From contig JANQOH010000139.1 in the NCBI GenBank assembly GCA_028289725.1, forward strand, positions 1 through 30,449: DNA of 30,449 nucleotides. The letters run 5' to 3'. Below, in pieces: positions 16,395 to 22,895 of the stretch. Every line of letters starts with the position of its first letter. Position 1 is the first letter of the stretch. Source of the stretch: Alphaproteobacteria bacterium. GTDB lineage: Bacteria; Pseudomonadota; Alphaproteobacteria; UBA7887. The translations under genes and the position numbers were made by a program. The notes below the pieces were generated by a model, which ran no database searches, was not told the origin of the DNA, and saw nothing but the letters and a program-made list of their open reading frames with translations.

Positions 16395-17416
16395 TAACCG
16401 GCGCCAATATATGGCGCATCTCAAACCACTTAATTGCTAGGACATTTGTCGGTATTTGCCTCACGATCGCGCCGCTTGCCGCGGCAGCGGAAGAGGACGA
16501 TACGAAACTTGGTACGCTGACCGTCGCGGTCGAGAACGATCGTGTGGTCAACACGGATCGCCATTATACCAATGGCATTCGCGTGTCATGGGTTTCGCCG
16601 GGCGACGAAGCTCCCGGCTGGACCAGCCCGTTGTTCGAGACCTTGCCGCAGTTCGACCCGGAGGGCGACCGGCGCATCGGCTACTCCGCCGGCCAGCTGA
16701 TGTTTACCCCTGACAATATTGCGCAGGAGGCGTTGATCGTCGAAGACCGCCCCTACGCGGGATGGCTGTATGGCGCGATGTCGATCCACAGCGCAACGGA
16801 AACGCGGCGCGACAGTTTGGAAGTGGCATTGGGCGTGGTTGGTCCGGCATCACTCGCGGAACCGACGCAAAAATTCGTCCATGAGGTGATTCAAACCACG
16901 CGCCCGCTCGGTTGGGACAATCAACTAAGCAACGAACCAGGCATACTTATTACGGCCGAGCGGCAATGGCGGAAAGTCGTTGAGTTCGACTTGGGCGGAC
17001 TCGCCGTCGACGGCATACCGGCGGTCGGTTTGACCGTCGGCAACATTTGGACCTTCCCATCCGCCAGCGCGACGGTGCGCATTGGGCAAAACCTTCCGGA
17101 AGACTTTGGGCCGCCGCGCATCCGGCCGAGCCTTCCGGGATCGGATGCTTTCGTGCCCTCCAACGACTGGGGCTGGTACATTTTTGGCGGGGCCGAAGGG
17201 CGCTATATCGCGCGCAATATATTCCTCGACGGCAACACGTTCTCTTCCAGTCATAGCGTAAAAAAAATTCGGTGGGTTGGCGATTTTCAAGCTGGCGCGG
17301 CTTTAGTCTTTCGCGCCGTGCGCATCAGCTACACGCAAGTCTTTCGCACCCGAGAATTCGAAGGACAACCAAGCGCGGATAAATTTGGCGCGGTTAGCGT
17401 GTCCTTCCGCTATTGA
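16385..17416 (+). CDS. LpxR-family lipid A deacylase (outer-membrane barrel)
   Basis: This 343-aa protein has a signal peptide (about 1-35, ending PLAAAA). LpxR-family blocks follow: VAVENDRVVNTDRHYTNG (48-64, with Asn51-Asp52 as candidate catalytic pair), GYSAGQLMFTP, DRPYAGWLYG (121-130) and QKFVHEVIQ (His166, candidate catalytic His). It ends in an alternating strand with terminal Tyr (SVSFRY), typical of outer-membrane barrels. LpxR removes the 3'-acyloxyacyl group of lipid A in a Ca-dependent manner. I chose the ATG at 16385, which overlaps the zntB end by 10 bases, because the in-frame extension upstream to 16310 is Arg-rich and lies inside zntB. Translational coupling to zntB is likely. 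Precise catalytic residues are matched by eye only. Confidence 0.87.
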   Translation: MDLITGANIWRISNHLIARTFVGICLTIAPLAAAAEEDDTKLGTLTVAVENDRVVNTDRHYTNGIRVSWVSPGDEAPGWTSPLFETLPQFDPEGDRRIGYSAGQLMFTPDNIAQEALIVEDRPYAGWLYGAMSIHSATETRRDSLEVALGVVGPASLAEPTQKFVHEVIQTTRPLGWDNQLSNEPGILITAERQWRKVVEFDLGGLAVDGIPAVGLTVGNIWTFPSASATVRIGQNLPEDFGPPRIRPSLPGSDAFVPSNDWGWYIFGGAEGRYIARNIFLDGNTFSSSHSVKKIRWVGDFQAGAALVFRAVRISYTQVFRTREFEGQPSADKFGAVSVSFRY

Positions 17417-17520
17417 GCGTTAGGCTTTACGCTCTACTTTTAAGTATTACAGTTTTCGCCGGCAAGCAGCGGACGGCGCCTCTAACGCGTGCTCGCGATC
17501 GCCCAAATAAGCATGAAGCC

Positions 17521-18510
17521 ATGAATGGATCGGGAACGATTTTGGTAACCGGCGGCGCCGGTTACCTCGGCAGCCATATCTGCAAGGCATTGGCCGCCGG
17601 CGGTTATACCCCGGTGGTATACGATGATTTGAGCACGGGTTCGCGCGACCTTGTCCAGTGGGGCGAGCTGGAACTCGGCGATATTTGTGATCGGGAACGT
17701 CTTTCCGAGATGTTTTTGCGTCTCCGTCCGGACGCCGTCGTCCATCTGGCGGGTCTCGTTGTCGATCCGGTTTCAATATTTGAACCGGATAACTACTACC
17801 GAACCAACATGGTCGGCAGTTTGACTCTGTTCCGCGCGATGGCCGAAGCGGGCGTCTACAAGCTCGTTTATGGCAGCTCCGCAGCCGTATACGGCATGCC
17901 GGAGGTCAATCCCGTGGACGAGGATCAGCCCCTCGATGCGCTGACGCCTTATGGCACCAGCAAAATGATGGCCGAAACGACGCTGCCCGATTTCGCGCGC
18001 GTCCACGACATGGATTGGCTCGCGCTGCGTGTCTTCAATGTCGCTGGTGCCGATCCGGACCGGGAAGCGGGCCGTCCTTCGATCGACCATACAGATATTA
18101 TGTCGGCAACGGTTCGCGCGGCGCTCGGCAAAACCAAAGCCGTGACCATATTCGGCACCGAGTACGAAACCGAAGACGGCACGCCCGTGCGCGACTTCGT
18201 TCACCCGACGGACGTGGCCGACGCCTTTGTGCGTGCCGTGGCCCACGTGTTGTCCGGCGGGCCGTCGGGCCTACTCAATATTGGCAGCGGCTTGGGCCAT
18301 TCCGTCAAAGAGGTCATAGCGGCTGTCGTGCGTGCCAGTGGGCAAGACGTGCCGACGGAAGACGGTCCAATGCGCCCGGGCGACGCCCCGGAGATCGTCG
18401 CCGACATTGACTTGGTCAAGGAAATCCTTGGCTGGGCACCCAAAATGTCGGACCTCGACACCATCGCCGCCAGCGCCTGGCAGCGTCAGACGGCGGACTG
18501 CGTCCTCTAA
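17521..18510 (+). CDS. galE: UDP-glucose 4-epimerase (GalE-like)
   Basis: This 329-aa extended short-chain dehydrogenase is near GalE length (338 in E. coli). The NAD motif GGAGYLGS is at 11-18, the Ser block YGSSAAVYG at 117-125, and the catalytic YGTSK (Tyr144, Lys148) follows. It interconverts UDP-glucose and UDP-galactose, or the N-acetyl forms, supplying sugars for lipopolysaccharide or exopolysaccharide. I chose the ATG at 17521, right before the NAD fold. The reading frame is open back to 17413, but those 36 codons add a hydrophobic/Arg-rich stretch unlike GalE. It follows the LpxR-family gene by 104 bases. Other sugar epimerases share the fold, so substrate specificity is not certain. 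Confidence 0.9.
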   Translation: MNGSGTILVTGGAGYLGSHICKALAAGGYTPVVYDDLSTGSRDLVQWGELELGDICDRERLSEMFLRLRPDAVVHLAGLVVDPVSIFEPDNYYRTNMVGSLTLFRAMAEAGVYKLVYGSSAAVYGMPEVNPVDEDQPLDALTPYGTSKMMAETTLPDFARVHDMDWLALRVFNVAGADPDREAGRPSIDHTDIMSATVRAALGKTKAVTIFGTEYETEDGTPVRDFVHPTDVADAFVRAVAHVLSGGPSGLLNIGSGLGHSVKEVIAAVVRASGQDVPTEDGPMRPGDAPEIVADIDLVKEILGWAPKMSDLDTIAASAWQRQTADCVL

Positions 18511-18527
18511 AACGTCCATGTCTCCCA

Positions 18528-18548
18528 ATTTGGGCGGGGCCGCCAAAT
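18528..18548. terminator. Weak hairpin between convergent galE and sodC
   Basis: ATTTGG (18528-18533) and CCAAAT (18543-18548) form a stem with extra inner C-G pairs, in the 65-base gap between the convergent galE and sodC ends. No proper T run follows on either strand, so terminator function is only possible. Confidence 0.25.
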
Positions 18549-18575
18549 CCGGGCGCACTTTATACGGATACCCGC

Positions 18576-19103
18576 CTACCGATTGATTTCCGCGCAGGCG
18601 ATTCGCGGCCCGGCGCCGCCGATTGGTTGGGTCATGTGGTCGTCCGCGTTGGCGTGAATCACCAGGGCTGAACCATCGGAATCGAGCAACATGGCCGGAC
18701 CATCGTCCATGCGCACACGCTCAGTAAACAGTTCGACATCGGCGCTGCCATCTTCGCGCACGATCAGGTTGGGCAGATCCGCATTGTCCGGTCCGTCCGG
18801 GTTCAGCAGACCGTGCGCGCGGCCGTCGACATTGATGTGTCCCTTGGAGAGCTTGAATTCTCCGATGTCGCTGCAGTTCCCAACGGCGTGCAAATGCATG
18901 CCGTGCGCGCCGGCCGGCAATCCACCTCGCGCAATCTGGACACGCAGCAGGACGCCATGCGGCGAATCGATCAACGTCACCTCCCCGATCCCATCGCCCG
19001 TGGCTCCGACGATGCCAGCCGAGAGTGTGTCGGGCGCGGCAATCGCGGCGGTCGCCACCGCCAACTGTGCCGCCACAAACAATGGTACCCAAACCCGCGT
19101 CAT
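18576..19103 (-). CDS. sodC: Periplasmic Cu/Zn superoxide dismutase
   Basis: This 175-aa precursor has a Sec signal peptide (about 1-23, ending AIAA). Copper ligands His70 and His72 are in GMHLH, the bridging His89 in KGHINVDG and the fourth copper His150 in LVIHAN. Zinc ligands His97 (AHG) and Asp109 (ADLPN) are present, but the position before ADLPN that is His in the classical HxGDLPN motif is Asp106. The disulfide pair is Cys77 and Cys170, and the active-site Arg is Arg167. It converts periplasmic superoxide to peroxide and oxygen. The ATG follows GGGAGAAGAAATAC. It is divergent from the DUF6524 gene and convergent with galE. I recall GPDxGDLPN-type relatives in other bacteria, so the change may mark a subgroup rather than a defect. 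Confidence 0.93.
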   Translation of the reverse strand: MTRVWVPLFVAAQLAVATAAIAAPDTLSAGIVGATGDGIGEVTLIDSPHGVLLRVQIARGGLPAGAHGMHLHAVGNCSDIGEFKLSKGHINVDGRAHGLLNPDGPDNADLPNLIVREDGSADVELFTERVRMDDGPAMLLDSDGSALVIHANADDHMTQPIGGAGPRIACAEINR

Positions 19104-19218
19104 GTATTTCTTCTCCCTGAGTCAGCGCAAATCGCGTCGTAAGCGGGCGGGATATTGGCCTTGCGAGGTGTCCGTTCAATGGCGAGGCACCATCAATTTG
19201 CATTGGAATTTTCAATAG

Positions 19219-19248
19219 TTGCAGTGGCTGAAAACAATTCGATAGGCT
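19219..19248 (+). promoter_or_regulatory. Possible sigma-70 promoter for the DUF6524 gene
   Basis: TTGCAG (19219-19224) and TAGGCT (19243-19248) are spaced by 18 bases and lie 20 bases before the ATG at 19269. Each hexamer has mismatches to consensus, so the call is weak. Confidence 0.25.
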
Positions 19249-19268
19249 GCGGGGCGGGAGCAGGGACA

Positions 19269-19685
19269 ATGGCCGGACCAAATTTCACGTCGAAGAATTT
19301 CTTCGTGCGCTGGGTGATCGCCCTGGTGCTGGTGATGGGCACCTTCAATCCGGATGCGTCCTATTACCACTGGGTCACAAGCGCACCGTCGGAGAATGTG
19401 CCGTTAAAAGCTCTCGCCGGCGTCGTGATCGTTATCTTGTTCGTGATTTACTTGCGCGCGACGTGGCGCTCGATCGGACCCATCGGCCTGATCCTCGCCG
19501 GCGCATTTTTCGCCGCGCTGGTTTGGGTGCTTGTGGATTATGGCCCGCTCGACCTGACCCAGACCAAAGTTCTGACTTACTTGGTGCTCGTGATCATCGC
19601 CAGCATCATGGCGATTGGGATTTCCTGGTCGCATGTCCGGCGCCGCGTGTCCGGCCAGCTCGACACGGATGAAGTTGATGAATAG
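19269..19685 (+). CDS. DUF6524-family inner-membrane protein
   Basis: This 138-aa protein has four hydrophobic helices (about 10-27, 46-62, 68-90 and 98-117) and a short acidic C-terminus (QLDTDEVDE). Blocks such as MGTFNPDASYYHWV, PLKALAGVVIVILF and YLRATWRSIGPIG match what I remember of the DUF6524 family of small alphaproteobacterial membrane proteins; no function is known. I chose the ATG at 19269, with GGGAGCAGGGACA upstream. The frame is open back to 19155, but the 38 extra residues would precede the conserved start FFVRW. It is divergent from sodC and converges with tpsB1, with a 24-base gap. Confidence 0.85.
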   Translation: MAGPNFTSKNFFVRWVIALVLVMGTFNPDASYYHWVTSAPSENVPLKALAGVVIVILFVIYLRATWRSIGPIGLILAGAFFAALVWVLVDYGPLDLTQTKVLTYLVLVIIASIMAIGISWSHVRRRVSGQLDTDEVDE

Positions 19686-19709
19686 GTCACCGCGCGCCTT
19701 CGCTGAGAT

Positions 19710-21428
19710 CTAGAATCGTGCGGCAAAGGAGAAAAAAGCCCGCGCGTCGTCGTCACCTTCATTCGCCACAGTTCGGGTCAGCGGCTTTGCCACCTCGATC
19801 GTCGCAAAGACCGAGGACGTGACGGTAAGCCTGACCCCGCCGCCGACCGACGCGAGCGACTCGCGCGCGGATTTGCCGCCTGGCAAAGTGTTCCACACGG
19901 CGCCAACATCATAGAAGCCATAGACCTGAACAGACTTCAGGTACGTTTCGTTGATCTCCGCATCGAAACGAAGCTCCGCAAGTCCGGCCGCGCCATCGTC
20001 GCCGGTTATTTCAGACGAGTCGTATCCGCGGCCATAGCGACTTCCGCCGACGCCAAACTCTTCCGATGACAGCAACGGCACCGACGATTTCTGAGCCCGC
20101 GCCGCAAGGGCCAGCGTGAAACCGCCGACCAGTTCCTGGACGCGTGAGACGTCGCTTGTGACCTTAAAAAAGTCGCTTCGGCCCGTGGAGCGCGACAAGT
20201 TTGCGGCACCGCGACGCGAAGCCCCAAAAATCTCCAATCCTTTGCTCGCTTCGAAACTAAACCGGGTGGTGCCACTCAGAGTGTCCGCAAGCGAATAAGT
20301 CGTGCGCAATCGTGCGACCCGCGTCCGATCCTCAAAACGTATCGCACCATCCCGTTCTTCACGGCTTTCCAAGTAACCGAACGACCCGACCAACCAAAGA
20401 TTTTGGCGGCGTGTACGGATGACCGGATGGCCGACTCTTACCGTGCCCGAATAAGATTCACTTTCCGTGTCGAGCGCCTTCAGCCGCCCGCCGGCATCGG
20501 AATCGCTTCGGGATCCGGCGAGCGAGACATATGTCCCGTTGCGGCCGATCGGTTGTTCGTACCGGACATCGAGATAAATCAGCTCCTTCGGCTGATTCGG
20601 CACGGTAAACAGTCCCAACTGAAACCGCTCGCCAGTGCCGAAAATGGAATTCACGCCACCACTCAGCCAAGTCTGATATCGGCCGACAGCGCGCGTTCCG
20701 CGATTGTCCATGTAAGCGCTGCCGTCGACCGCATCGTAGGTGATCTTGAGCGTGAGTTCATAGGCCCCTGAACTGCCATCGGTGGCATCCAGGCTCACAC
20801 CAACGGACAGTCCGGCCAAGTCATTGATCAGGAAAAGCGTGCGCTCGAACAAACCTAGTGTGAGCGGCCGCTGCGCAACGATACGGTCTGTGTAGGACCG
20901 AATGAGATCCGGGTCCGGAACGTCGCCTGCAAGCTTGACGGTTTCGATAAAGCCCTCGACCACATTTATTCGCAGCATCCCGCTGTCGACGTCCTGAGGC
21001 AACGCGATCGCACGGGATAGGAAATAGCCCCTTTCGCGATACATCTCCGTGATCCGCGAAAGGATAATCTCGACATCGTCCGACGTGACCGAACGCGTCA
21101 AATAGTCCGTGTAGGCCGGACCGAATTCGACCGGATCGAAAACCGTCGCCCCGTCGATGGATACCGCGCTTAAGACGAAGGAAAGTAACGCGTCCTCTTC
21201 CGGCGGCGCCGGCTCGGGTCCAGGTATTACGTCGAGGTCAGGATCCTCAGGCTCTTCCGGCAAAGCCCGCTCTTCAAACCGACGCCGGATTTCGGCGGGG
21301 TCTGCTGAATCGGGTCCGGCCTGTTGGGCAAAGCTGCGGCTAATTGGCGCTTCCAACAGCCCCAACGCCAGCGCGCTGGCGGCGGCAAGTCGTGGAAAAT
21401 TTGAGGCAAACGGCTGTCGGCTGGTCAT
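19710..21428 (-). CDS. TpsB/FhaC-like two-partner secretion transporter, copy 1
   Basis: This 572-aa outer-membrane protein has a signal peptide (about 1-35, ending SFAQ), an N-terminal helix (DPAEIRRRFEERALPE, 43-58, like the plug helix of FhaC) and a Pro/acidic linker. Two POTRA domains (about 82-158, ending NVVEGF, and about 160-235) lead into a 16-strand-type barrel (about 236-572) ending in Phe. The loop-6 signature appears as GRGY (466-469) with ITGDDGA after it, the counterpart of VRGY in FhaC. TpsB proteins export large beta-helical TpsA proteins; none is encoded here. I chose the ATG at 21428, preceded by AAGGGG, over 21476. It is divergent from fecR1 and strongly similar to the second copy at 22896-24623. 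Partner unknown. Confidence 0.9.
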   Translation of the reverse strand: MTSRQPFASNFPRLAAASALALGLLEAPISRSFAQQAGPDSADPAEIRRRFEERALPEEPEDPDLDVIPGPEPAPPEEDALLSFVLSAVSIDGATVFDPVEFGPAYTDYLTRSVTSDDVEIILSRITEMYRERGYFLSRAIALPQDVDSGMLRINVVEGFIETVKLAGDVPDPDLIRSYTDRIVAQRPLTLGLFERTLFLINDLAGLSVGVSLDATDGSSGAYELTLKITYDAVDGSAYMDNRGTRAVGRYQTWLSGGVNSIFGTGERFQLGLFTVPNQPKELIYLDVRYEQPIGRNGTYVSLAGSRSDSDAGGRLKALDTESESYSGTVRVGHPVIRTRRQNLWLVGSFGYLESREERDGAIRFEDRTRVARLRTTYSLADTLSGTTRFSFEASKGLEIFGASRRGAANLSRSTGRSDFFKVTSDVSRVQELVGGFTLALAARAQKSSVPLLSSEEFGVGGSRYGRGYDSSEITGDDGAAGLAELRFDAEINETYLKSVQVYGFYDVGAVWNTLPGGKSARESLASVGGGVRLTVTSSVFATIEVAKPLTRTVANEGDDDARAFFSFAARF

Positions 21429-21504
21429 AAACGGGCCCCTTAAAGAAAACTCGGGCTCGAATCCGCCAGACCCCAAAAACCAGCGAAATCGTGGGTTTGA
21501 CTGT

Positions 21505-21535
21505 CAATAAGATCGATGTCCGATCGGTCTTATTG
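21505..21535. promoter_or_regulatory. 31-base dyad, 13-bp arms, between tpsB1 and fecR1
   Basis: CAATAAGATCGAT (21505-21517) is the reverse complement, with one mismatch (a G-U pair in RNA), of ATCGGTCTTATTG (21523-21535). The spacer is GTCCG. It lies 77 bases upstream of tpsB1 and about 250 bases upstream of fecR1. The length and symmetry suggest a regulator site; no T run follows to make it a terminator. Confidence 0.5.
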
Positions 21536-21674
21536 GCATTCCGATCGTGAAACTTCGCTAGTGCAATTCCGCTCCTTGCGCTCGGTCGCAAGTCCGAACG
21601 CTTCTAAAACGATATTGGTCAAACAATGGATAAATCCAATTCGGCCGCGGCTTCACTTGCCCATTTTTTTGTTC

Positions 21675-21693
21675 GCGCTAAATGCTTTAGCGC
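21675..21693. promoter_or_regulatory. Perfect inverted repeat upstream of fecR1
   Basis: GCGCTAAA (21675-21682), TGC, TTTAGCGC (21686-21693): an 8-bp perfect palindrome 90 bases before the fecR1 ATG. The same element with one mismatch in the arms lies 85 bases before fecR2 (24845-24865). Conserved position favours a shared operator; a dispersed palindromic repeat is the alternative. Confidence 0.5.
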
Positions 21694-21782
21694 AAATCAG
21701 GCGGATCGGCCGGCCGCTGGATTGGGGCGATCATACGATCGGAGCGGGGACTAACGACTTCGAGCCCAGGAGTACCGGTCCC

Positions 21783-22784
21783 ATGTTGCGTCTCCCCCAA
21801 ATTCGGTATCTGGCCATCGCGGCCATGCCAATGCTTGCAATACTCGTTGCCGGCAGCGATTTAGCTCACTCGCAATCTTCACAAGATTGGATGGTCAGCG
21901 AAGCCGTCGAAGATGTGCTCGTTGAACATGCGGACTCTTCGGCGTCGACAGCGGCGGTGGGTGACCGACTTGCCGTGGGCAGTACGATCACAACTTCCGC
22001 CAATGGTCGAGCAGTTCTTTCGCGCGGCGACTCGTCGATGACAGTCTCGTCCAACAGCGAAATTACGTTGGTTAGCGAGGCCAGCGATACATCCCGGACG
22101 ACAATCCGCCAGAAAATCGGCGCCATCCTTTACAAGGTTGAAAAGCAATCCGATCAGCATTTCGAAGTCGAAACGCCGTACATCGTCGCGGTTGTCAAGG
22201 GGACGAGTTTCTCCGTGAACGTGACCGACGGCGCCACCATGACCCATGTGGTCGAGGGTGCGGTTGAGGTCACCTCGCTTGGCAGCCGCGAAACGCAATT
22301 GGTTCACCCGGGCCAGACCGCCACGGTCTCGAGCGCCAACGACATGCGCATTGAGATGTCGCACATTTCCAATGGCACCGGCGAACAGGCTCACACACCC
22401 TCCCCTGCGGCCACGGACACGGCGTCGGCCAATCGTGTGATCAATCGAACGCTCGGCGCCACCGACCTCGACCTTGCCGCGGTCACGGACGGTCTTATTC
22501 GCAGTAAGAGCGGACGGGACGATGCGGCGCGGTCCGACGGAAGCGACGACGATTTCGAGAATGACGGCGAAATCGAAGGCGGCGATGACGGTCGAGACGG
22601 CGACGATGTCGGAGAAGGCGAGTCTGAGCTCGGCGGTGACGATAACGTTGCAGGATTGGATGTCGATCTGGATAGCGATGACAGCTTCTCGGGGATCGAT
22701 ATCGACGACGGCATGTCAGGAATTGACGTGGATGTCCCTGACAATGCGGTCCCAGAGATCGATATAGACGACGATGATGACTAG
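21783..22784 (+). CDS. Secreted FecR-domain protein with Asp-rich tail, copy 1
   Basis: This 333-aa protein has a Sec signal peptide (about 1-30, ending LAHS). The FecR domain (about 57-180) shows VGDRLAVGSTITTSANGRAVL, an ILYKVEKQSDQHFEVETP core and VVKGTSF...VVEGAVEVTS. A motif shared with copy 2, RVINRTLGATDLDLAAVTDG (218-237), follows. The tail (240-333) is dominated by Asp, Glu and Gly and ends with repeated [LI]D[VI]D units (GLDVDLD, SGIDIDD, SGIDVDV, EIDIDDDDD). It has no cysteine and no membrane anchor. Classical FecR proteins are inner-membrane sigma regulators; this one has neither that topology nor a sigma-factor partner. Start: ATG 21783 with CAGGAG 10 bases upstream; the frame is open to 21516 but non-protein-like. 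Function unknown; cargo of TpsB or a periplasmic ligand are options. Confidence 0.88.
   Translation: MLRLPQIRYLAIAAMPMLAILVAGSDLAHSQSSQDWMVSEAVEDVLVEHADSSASTAAVGDRLAVGSTITTSANGRAVLSRGDSSMTVSSNSEITLVSEASDTSRTTIRQKIGAILYKVEKQSDQHFEVETPYIVAVVKGTSFSVNVTDGATMTHVVEGAVEVTSLGSRETQLVHPGQTATVSSANDMRIEMSHISNGTGEQAHTPSPAATDTASANRVINRTLGATDLDLAAVTDGLIRSKSGRDDAARSDGSDDDFENDGEIEGGDDGRDGDDVGEGESELGGDDNVAGLDVDLDSDDSFSGIDIDDGMSGIDVDVPDNAVPEIDIDDDDD
22653..22781 (+). repeat. Acidic [LI]D[VI]D repeat region in FecR copy 1
   Basis: Residues 291-333 contain four loose units built on hydrophobic-Asp-hydrophobic-Asp: LDVDLD, IDIDD, IDVDV and IDIDD, spaced by about 9-14 residues and separated by Ser/Gly/Pro. Such a stretch could bind Ca ions, but no exact RTX or DxDxDG loop is present. 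Confidence 0.6.
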
Positions 22785-22790
22785 TTGCTT

Positions 22791-22826
22791 CGCTCGGCGG
22801 CGCCGGAACTCCAGCGTCGCTGAGCG
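22791..22826. terminator. Possible hairpin after fecR1
   Basis: CGCTCGGCG (22791-22799) pairs with CGCTGAGCG (22818-22826), nine base pairs with one G-U, starting 7 bases after the fecR1 stop. The downstream sequence GTCACTTTGG is only weakly T-rich, so termination is uncertain. Confidence 0.3.
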
Positions 22827-22862
22827 GTCACTTTGGTTATCACACTAAGCTTTCACGCGATC

Positions 22863-22891
22863 CGGAAAACGCTTTACGCAAGTACTTTCCG
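22863..22891. terminator. Possible hairpin after tpsB2
   Basis: CGGAAA (22863-22868) and TTTCCG (22886-22891) form a 6-bp inverted repeat just beyond the tpsB2 stop (22896-22898) on the minus strand. There is no T run after it in that direction. It may serve as a weak 3' end structure. Confidence 0.22.
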
Positions 22892-22895
22892 ACTG

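Larger units (their letters stand above)
21429..21782. promoter_or_regulatory. Divergent regulatory region of module 1 (354 bases)
   Basis: This gap must hold the start sites of tpsB1 and fecR1. It contains TTGACTGTCAA (21497-21507), a palindrome with a TTGACA-like -35 on the minus strand but no good -10. A 31-base dyad (21505-21535) and a 19-base inverted repeat (21675-21693) are also present. Blocks shared with the module-2 gap are ATTGGTC near 21614, AAATCCAATT near 21632, TTCGCGCTAAATGC at 21672-21685 and GATCGGAGCGGGG near 21736. Confidence 0.65.
19710..22784. other. TpsB-FecR module, copy 1
   Basis: A minus-strand TpsB-like transporter gene and a plus-strand FecR-domain gene read outward from a shared 354-base region. 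The same two-gene layout recurs at 22896-26026 with clear protein and upstream-DNA similarity, so the module is probably a tandem duplication. Confidence 0.85.

Noticed and set aside
17413..17520. Upstream start for galE giving an N-terminal hydrophobic extension
   Set aside because: GalE normally begins a few residues before the NAD fold; the extension is Arg-rich after a short hydrophobic patch and looks like read-back into spacer.
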